Source of the DNA: Microdochium bolleyi
Lineage: Eukaryota; Ascomycota; Sordariomycetes; Xylariales; Microdochiaceae
Reading direction: 5' to 3'
DNA length: 64,000 bases
Assembly (NCBI GenBank): GCA_001566295.1
Contig: KQ964246.1
Span: forward strand, 62,001 to 126,000
The notes below the pieces were generated by a model. It had not been told where the DNA came from. It made no database searches and worked only from the letters and a program-made list of their open reading frames with translations. The position numbers and the translations under genes were made by a program. Positions 56,561-64,000 of this stretch are shown here, in pieces. The first letter of the stretch is position 1. Each line of letters begins with the position of its first letter.

Positions 56561-58097
56561 TCAAAACGCCCGCCCGTAAGCCGGCTGCAGCGGCCTCGCC
56601 GTCCCCGCCACGCCGTTGCCCATCTCATTCCGGTACCCGCCCGTGATCGAGTACGACCTCTCGACATTGACACCCGCGAACGCACCGGTACCGCCGCCGC
56701 CGACACCGCCCGCGGTACCGCACCTCGGGCTGTCCCCGCCCGCGCTGCTCATCGGCTTGAGGATCTCGTCCGTCGAGTGGCCGCCCTCCTTGCCGTAGCG
56801 CGCGGACGCCGACTTGTAGCTCGACATGGAGCCCAGGGGCACCGCCTTGCCGGACGGGTTGTAGTGTCCCGCACTGCCGCGGTTGCCGCTGCCGACGCCG
56901 GAGCCGCCGAAGCTGCCGGGCTGGTGGTGGATCTGTCTGCTGTTGGCGCTCGAGGAGCCGTTTGTGCCGCGGGCCCGGCGGGTCGCGGTGCGGTTGGCGA
57001 TGAAGACCTTGAAGGCGGGGAGGGAGCCGACGATGACAGCTGCCACGGAAGAGAGAATGTCAGTAATTGGCACTTGAGGAAGTCATCTGGTGGCTTTGCA
57101 TGTGGCAGGGGCTACCAGGACTGGACAGGGTGTGTCTGTTGGAGCATCTTGAGAACTTACAGATTGTCGCGGCCAGGGTCGACCACAACATGAGCATAGA
57201 CAGGTTGACAAACATCTTTGGCACGAGGATCTGGTTGGCGCGGATGATGGAGAAGGCGATCATGACGAAGCCGAGGCCGAACACCGCGATGAGGCCGACC
57301 TTCTGGCCCGTCGAGACCCTCACGTTGTAGATGAGGCGCAGGGGCATGGCCATGACTATAAGAGCGAAAGCGACGACATGTCAGCGTTCGATCGATCTCT
57401 TCTAGTATCAGGCGACACGACTTGGAGTGGGGAACTCACTGCACAAGTCAGTGAAGACATCGACAGACGTGCTCAGGTAGACGTTGAAGTTGGACATCCA
57501 GATGCTCTTCTCGCTACCGCACTGGTTGAACCTGAAGAAGTTGTCGAGCGTGCCGCACGACACGGCCAGCGACGCCCAGCACGCCGCGTACGCGAGCAGC
57601 GTGAAGACGGCGAGCCCGTACCACACGCGGCGGTACACGGTGAGCTCCTTGAACAGCTTGAAGTAGAGCGCGAGGAACCCGGCCTTGATGCTCCACAGCA
57701 CGGTCCAGTACAGACACGTAATGGGGAACTGGTAGCGCAGATACGTCTCGGTGTGCGCGATCAGGCTCATCGAGAATGAGACCTTGCCCTCGAGCACGGC
57801 CGTCATGTAGTACAGACTGGGCAGCTGGATCGTCTCGAGGATGCACAGCGCCAGGAGGGCCGCAAGGGCGAACAGGATCCAGTAGTCCTCCGCGGAAGGG
57901 CGCTTGGCGATCTTGAGGCGCACAGCGGTCCGGCCCGTCACGATGAGCACCGCACAGCCGAAGCAGCTCCATATGATGGCCAGCAGCACTGCGTGGCGCA
58001 GCGTGCCCACGTTCTCGAGCTGGCTCGGGTCTGACGTTGTCGCCATTGTGCTGTGGTTGGACGGGGTATAGACTTTCTGCTTGGGGTCAGAGTCCAA
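56561..58097 (-). CDS. Rhodopsin-domain seven-helix membrane protein
   Basis: Three exons (57440-58097, 57161-57355, 56561-57039) give 443 residues from the Met at 58097, or 426 from the Met at 58046, which lies nearer helix 1 and may be the true start. Helix 1 is HAVLLAIIWSCFGCAVLIVTGRTAVR, then RPSAEDYWILFALAALLA, the [GS]xEDY motif of this family. Later come YWTVLWSIKAGFLALYFKLFKEL, a Cys pair in the outer loop (VSCGTLDNFFRFNQC), STSVDVFTDLCIMAMPLRLIYNV, and the last helix ILVPKMFVNLSMLMLWSTLAATI. The cytoplasmic tail of about 155 residues is Gly/Ser-rich. A role in sensing external or surface signals is inferred from the family only. Convergent with the aquaglyceroporin. Confidence 0.86.
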
Positions 58098-61000
58098 GTA
58101 GGAAGTATACGTCCTGGGGGTAGTGACGATGCCGTGTTATGACATCCGTGGACCACGCGGGGGTTAGTAGGTCTCGAGCACTGGCCGCGTGGGGATCTGA
58201 GACAGGACGTTGGAAGAAGGGGACATAAAAGCAAGAAGGACAAGACTCGTGGTCAGTGTCCCGTGCGAGGACACGGCAAGAGGATATATGTCGGGGACGA
58301 GCGGAGAGGGGTTCCAGGACAGGCACACAGGAATGCCAGGAACACGCGAGCGGGGATCCCGGAGAAAGAGGGCAGTGTGAAGGTTCAGCCGACGTTGTGC
58401 AACGAAGGCGGCAAATCCGTGCACGAAATAGAGGGAGCCATGTGCTCATTGGACGATCTCGCCTGCCACTGGCACGGCTGCTGTTGGGAGTTGCATGCAG
58501 TCCATCGGACACACCCATTCGGGAAGAAGGTTTAGTGGACAGGATGGGGCCGACGGACGGAGCAGAGTGGGCTGAGGATAACTGTGATGGCAACTTCATC
58601 TCCTAGAGCACGTTGTGAGAGGTCAGTTTGTGACGAAAGGGGCACCATTGCGCCAGAAAGGGCCAGACTGGATGTGGCTCGACAGAGTTGTGGGATTCCA
58701 GAGTAGAAGAGTGATATCGCATCTGGGATGACACCGGGATCCGGCAGCGAATCGGACGCCGGCAGTGGCTCCCAAATGTCTCACTCGCCACCCTCTGGCG
58801 GCAACGGGTGGCTGCCATAGGTCGACAGACGATCAAGGTGCCTTGCGCAATGTGCTCCGGAGTGTGTAGACATGAGCTCTGGGCCATCTGAGTGGACTGG
58901 ACGCCTCACGACCAAGTAGGACCCTGGAGGGCTGGCCCTTTAGACTCTGGCTTGGTAGGACAGGGATGGCCACTCGGCCAGCCAGTCAGCGTCCAGAAGT
59001 GCACTCTCGCCTTCTGGCGATCAGCTGTGAAGGTGGTGCGAATCAGGGCCCAGCGTAGTAGTGTGCCCCGAAATCACCATGCTGCCGGCCGAGCCTATCA
59101 GAATGCGTCGTTGGCTGCCTCTTTTCCCTCCGTGTGATTTTTCAACCAATGAAGTTGGCCGCGACCCTGGAAACGGCCTGCGAAGTCGTCAGCTCTCCAA
59201 GTCTGGAGCGTCGCGGAGCACTTGTTAGCCCTCCCGATGCTAGCGACGGGAGCGGGAAGTTTGGAGTGGGAGGAGGGGAGACGCGGCCGGCCGGAAGGGT
59301 TGTTGGTGTTCGAGATAAGAAGGTTCTTGGCGAAATTATGTTGTCCTGCTTGCGGGAGGTGAAGCCTGCTTGCAAGCCTGACGAGTCAGCTGCTCAGCAG
59401 TGGCATCAGGATGCAGATGGCATGCACGCGGGACAGGTCAGTGCATCGTCGGTGAGTTGCAGGTTTGCCCCTGAGCAGAGACACTCGGGGGCACGAGACT
59501 TGTTCAAAGAGTCAACGGTGCCCAACCAGCCATTGCGGGCTATTGTCTTTGTAAAACTCTGCGCGATGCTTCCTGCCAGACAATCGCCTTTGAAACAATG
59601 CATTGTCTCTGGTCGCCAGACGCCCGACCACCGATCGAGACAGCACAACGGGATGAGTTGGCGCCGACGACGCGACCAGCTCAGCGGCAACCACTACGGC
59701 ACAATGAGAGCGGCGGGCTGAGGCCGCTACGACAGCGACCGGCCAGTTGGGCTTCAGCGACCGCAAGCCGCCAGCACATGCGCACAACGCCGGACACAGA
59801 ATGCTCCATGGCTTCTTTGCTTCGCCGCAGTGTACCGAGAGGCACTTGGCAGGTTCTGGCGGTCACGGAGTATGGACTTTGGCGACGAGGATACCCAGAA
59901 AGCCGTCAGCAAGTCTGGTTCTCACCCCACGAAACAGACGCCTGCCTGGTCGGACCAGTCAGGGGTAGTGGTCCTGGACAGCCTGTGGGTACGATGTGCA
60001 GTGAGTGAGCGGCATAACTCTGTGCCCCTCAAGCATAGCACCCATCCATGACGTATTATCTTGCGGTGTGCTGACATTCAGATGCGTGGCAGGCAGGAAT
60101 TCCTAATGCACGCTCGTGTCCCAACTGGGCTGGGTTGCAAAGCCCCAGGCACGCCTGACCCGGACTGGCAGCTTTCTCAAAGCCACTCGGGCGCCTCGTC
60201 AACACAAGACAAGCTGAGCCTCCAGAGCACTCCGTGCACGACTGGGCTCAGCTTCGCCCGCTGTGCCTCTCCCTCTTCACTCGGCTTCACCGAAACAAGT
60301 CAATTTCGCCTTGTGAACCATGACGAAGCCTCCTTGGGATCAGCTGCCGAAGGTTTCAGGCTTTGGCACCGGCCCTGTTGTACCCGTGTTATTATGCTTG
60401 ACCGCTGCCCAAGGGTCCACGCTGGAGCCCCAAGCCTCTGGGCTCGATGACGCTGTTACCGACCAGGATCAGCCGCAACAACAGCCCGATTCGGGTTCGC
60501 TACCCATGAATACCAGGGAAAAAAAAAGTGCAAAACGTCGCAGCGCAAGACAGCGACAGCACCAAAATGCACCTACAGTCAGTCCCTGCCTGCGCGCTAG
60601 CCAACGCACCGCCAGCCAGCCCAAGCCCTTGGCCTCGTTCACCTGAGAAGATATGCACGGCGATGCGGGGGTTCCTGCACAGCACAAGAGAAACCGCTCC
60701 AGGGGTGGCTGGGTGGCCGAATACGGGGCCGACACGTCAGTCCACCAGGCCCGAGGCACGCCGGCGATGATGCTGCCTCCGGTGGAGGCGTGACGACAGT
60801 GATACTGCTGTCGCTGCTGCTGGCCGTGCCCGAGCCTGTCGGCTGCCACGTTGTCCGCCCACGATCCCGGATCCTTGGGGAACCCAGCCAGCAGGCTGCT
60901 GCTGGTCACCAACGTACGTTACCTGCCAGGCATCCCGGTCTCGAGTAAAAATCATGTCTTGTCCCAGGGCCCGGGAACCGCCTACGAGTTCTTTCTTGTC

Positions 61001-61616
61001 TCTCCCGTTTTCTCGGTCCTCTGACACCGACCGACACAGACCTTCTCGTCCTGGCACTGCAATCTCCCGGACCGGACAACAAACATCACGACCGCCTTCC
61101 ATCGTTATTAGGGAGCACCTTAGACTTGCCGCTACCCCCCAAGGCTGATACAACCATTTCGGGGTCGCATTCCGGTTCCATTAATCTCAGCCCGCACGAC
61201 CTGACGCCAGGGCCATCCCGAGGTCTCAGTCCTTGTCCGTTGACGTCGAGACAAGCCCCGTCGCTCCTCCAACCCACCGGCGCACGAGCACGGGCACACG
61301 AGCAGTCCCCAGCACACAGCAACCAGCCGTCGTCATTTAATTGCAGCTGATATTACTTTTCACCAAGCGAGCGAGCGATCACGAAAAGGACCTGGGGGGC
61401 CTTTGCTGTATTTATCACGACCAGTTTCTCTCTCGACCAGCGCATTGTTCTTGGGTTTGCATCATTGTGCATTTAGATCATCCGCCTGCCTCGCCATTTT
61501 GTACCACCAGCACCATCTTTTACGAATATTCACGACCACCGCTAAGGACGACTGCAAAGCTTGAATACGACTCATCGTTGCGAGATTCACCAACACCAAC
61601 ATCACACATATTCACA
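58098..61616. other. Large intergenic region, no gene recognised
   Basis: About 3.5 kb between divergent genes. Open frames, such as one at 60320-60646 ending in a basic stretch, have no recognisable family or splice partner. The 300-400 nt before 61617 are pyrimidine-rich and CAC-rich, like a long 5' leader. Confidence 0.4.
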
Positions 61617-62711
61617 ATGCGCTTCCTCACCCTCACATGCGCGGCGCTCGCATGCCTCCTGCCTGCAGCCTCCGCGCGACCCGCACGCCCGTGCTACGAG
61701 CAGCGCAACCTGCGCACGATATCGAGCATCTACAACCTGACCGTGTACCCAAACCAGATCCCCGTCATCGCCTCGGGCGGGCCCGGTGTGCCTAAGGGCC
61801 TCTTCAACGCCAACGTGACCGGACGCATCGACCCCGTGGGCAAGTTCGTGGGGTTCCAGGACTCAATCGAGTACTTCTTCGCGCTCGCTCCAATCCCGGG
61901 CCCCGCTACGAACAACGTCGCCATCACGGGCTTCCAGATCACAGAGTTCAGCTCCGGGTGCGCCGACGTGGCCACCTCGGTGGTCTACCTGTACTGCAGC
62001 ATCTACGCCCCCGGGCAGCCGGGCCATGGCACCCCCGTCGCACCCCTGAAGCAGGTGAGTAGGCAACCACTAGACAACAGCCACGGGGACGGAGGGGACC
62101 CTGCATTTCAGGCGGCGGTCCCCCCTCCCTGAACCCCAGAAAAAAGAAGAACGAACGAAACCCGCTAACGTCATTCCGTCATGTCTAGGTCGCGTTCTGG
62201 AAGTTTGACCAGAACGGCGCAGTCGAAAAGTACGACGCCTGGATCCCAAACCTGAACAACTGGGTGCAGAGCACGACAGGCCTGCAGCTGTCGAACCCGC
62301 AGGTGCAGGGCGGGAGCATCCAGCAGCTCTGCGCGACGACGCAGCAGCGCTGCACGGGCGCAAACCAGCAGTGGCCGTCGTTCGACGAGTGCGTGACCAC
62401 GCTGTCGGCCCGGAGGTACGGCGACTACAACGAGGCGTGGGGCGACAACATTGTCTGCCGCAGCATCCACATCTTCCTGACTCTTGCGCGGCCTGAGGTA
62501 TGCTATTTCTACTTGTTCCCACTGTCTGCCGTTTCCGGTGGAAGGGTTCCTGGCTGACCATGAGATTGCACAACAGCACCACTGCCCCCATGTCGGTCCT
62601 ACCGGCGGCGGCAAATGCGTCGACGTCCCCTACGGCCAGGACTACTTTACCGACGAGGCTCTCTACGGCGACCCCGTCGGCGAGACCTTCAAGTGCAAGG
62701 CCAGGAAGTAA
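61617..62711 (+). CDS. Secreted protein, probable NTF2/SnoaL-like fold
   Basis: Three exons (61617-62054, 62189-62497, 62577-62711), both introns phase 0 with GTGAGT and GTATGC donors, give 293 residues. A signal peptide covers residues 1-21 (MRFLTLTCAALACLLPAASA). Sequons NLT and NVT lie early. KFVGFQDSIEYFFAL and VAFWKFDQNGAVEKYDAWIPNL resemble strands of the NTF2/SnoaL-like cone fold, where a cavity holds a small ligand. A second Cys-rich half (QLCATTQQRC, FDECVTTL, NIVCRSIH, HHCPHVGPTGGGKCVDV) probably forms disulfides. This two-part layout is known from fungal extracellular proteins without assigned activity. Fold assignment is by pattern only. No catalytic residue can be named. Confidence 0.8.
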
Positions 62712-64000
62712 AGGCTTGACTGGCGCTGTGGGCCGTCGACCCAAACAACAACCACCGAAACCAAAGAACAACAAAAAACAGTCACGAATCTCCCTTGTCC
62801 TCTTACATGACACGACACGATTACGCCAGCATATTACACCTCGCCAACGACATGACGACTACGACACATGATGATTTTCCCGCATTGATATTTTCCAAGA
62901 GATGATTTTTGTTTTTGCCGCGCGGGAGGGAGGAGCCAGATTAGACTTTTCATGCCCACAACGAAAGCTCCCGCGCACGCGCGCGCGCGAGATTTGAAAC
63001 GTAATGCCCCGACGGCCGCAGCTCACCCGCCTTGTCGCGGGCCGGTGAGCTGGGGCGGTCACTGTAATTAGATAGTATATAGAATAATGCATTCCGCAGC
63101 AAGCGTACAGCCCTGTATCAAACGTCGGAAGTTCTTATCCCCGGCTCAGGGAGGTGTGCCATCGTTAATGCGGGCGTACACAGCTACGTCTCTTTATCGT
63201 GACGCCCTGTGCTGTCAGAGAGTACCTCCATCACATTCCCATTGGATACGACTGTGGCAGATGGTCCCTGAATCAGTCCGAGAGTCAAGGGTTGGACTTT
63301 TCTTCCTTTGTTGTCTCGCGTCTCCCTGTGTGACATGTGATTCCCCAAGCTTGGGTGTGTGTGGTGGCACAGGCCCCAGCCCAGCCCAGCAACCAGCTTC
63401 CCTGCCGGTACCTTGCGCTTGCCCAGAATCGTCATCAGCGTGGTGTGCTACCCAATCTACCTGGACTTCGGCCCTTCCCTGTTCCTGATGAAGACCACCC
63501 TCTGCTGTCACAGATGGTGCGTAGCTCTTCTAGAATACCTCGCTATAGACATGGACGCACAACGCAAGAGGTAGTGCTAGCCACGGGGCTGACAGCCCAG
63601 GACACACCCATGTCAGCGAGTGTGGGCGCACCAGTGCTACCCGTGTGACTCTGTGCATGCTGCGTCGGGAGCACGGCAGCTTGTGCGCGCCGAGGACGGG
63701 AATGGTGTGTTGTAACACGAGCTCGGCGAATCTCTTTCTGGAAGCGTCTTTCCATTGTTCTTCGTCCAGCAGGGAAGGATCCTGGCCATTATGGCATGCA
63801 TGAACTGTGGTATTGTCAGAAGCGCACGATGACGTCATGCGCAGACCCTGAGATTGGAAATCCTTGCCCAGCCAACTTTTTTTCTTGTCTCACAGGAGAG
63901 GACGTGCCACTAACTTTCTAGAGTTAATTTAATGCTGTGCTCCGCATTCCGCAAGCAAATAGAGCACAGCGACATAGACAATAGAGCACTCCTATAAGTC
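62712..64000. other. 3' flank of the secreted gene, no further gene recognised
   Basis: An alternating GC stretch at 62972-62990 could adopt Z-DNA. The remaining sequence to the window end shows only short, motif-free open frames. Confidence 0.45.

Noticed and set aside
1..64000. Secondary-metabolite gene cluster
   Set aside because: No polyketide synthase, peptide synthetase, terpene cyclase or P450 is present. Two regulators and two transporters alone do not make a cluster.
1..64000. tRNA, rRNA or CRISPR features
   Set aside because: No cloverleaf with a GGTTCRANYCC B box outside coding sequence and no repeat-spacer array was seen. A covariance search would be decisive.

Overview
The window is nuclear DNA from a filamentous ascomycete (Pezizomycotina), most likely a Sordariomycete. 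I cannot place it to genus. The evidence is GC-rich genes with many short spliceosomal introns (about 55-100 bp, GTRNGT donors, CTGAC or CTAAC branch sites, YAG acceptors), wide intergenic gaps, and families typical of these fungi: an Egh16-like secreted protein, fungal rhodopsin-domain seven-helix proteins, Zn2Cys6 regulators and an aquaglyceroporin with long tails. There is no operon structure and no viral or bacterial segment.

I could build nineteen protein genes by hand. Left part (2.3-5.2 kb): an ACAD10/11-like aminoglycoside-phosphotransferase-fold protein and a secreted Egh16-like protein with a Gly-Ala tail. Then a gene-empty stretch to 10.77 kb. Middle left (10.8-24.6 kb): an MFS sugar transporter, a twelve-exon seven-helix membrane protein with a 3-nt exon, a GABA/amino-acid permease and a rhodopsin-domain protein. 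Middle (26.7-40.8 kb): a GNAT acetyltransferase, a secreted M28 aminopeptidase, a second rhodopsin-domain gene whose frame is broken twice, a peroxisomal (SKL-ending) fatty-acyl-CoA synthetase of the FATP type, and a Zn2Cys6 regulator whose zinc cluster is split by a 16-nt exon. Right part (43.7-62.7 kb): a DUF2235 hydrolase, a small membrane protein, a secreted GH43 glycosidase, a second Zn2Cys6 regulator, a VOC/glyoxalase protein, an aquaglyceroporin, a third rhodopsin-domain protein and a secreted NTF2-like protein.

The genes look like ordinary accessory and housekeeping content rather than one pathway. The common theme is the cell surface and nutrition: seven-helix receptor-like proteins, transporters for sugar, amino acids and glycerol, and secreted hydrolases or candidate effectors, plus peroxisomal lipid use. 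I found no backbone enzyme of secondary metabolism, no transposon, tRNA, rRNA or CRISPR array. The most notable items are the two microexons, the paired frame breaks, the NPG second pore motif of the aquaglyceroporin, a 49-nt pure G run, and a 24-nt word repeated 46 kb apart.
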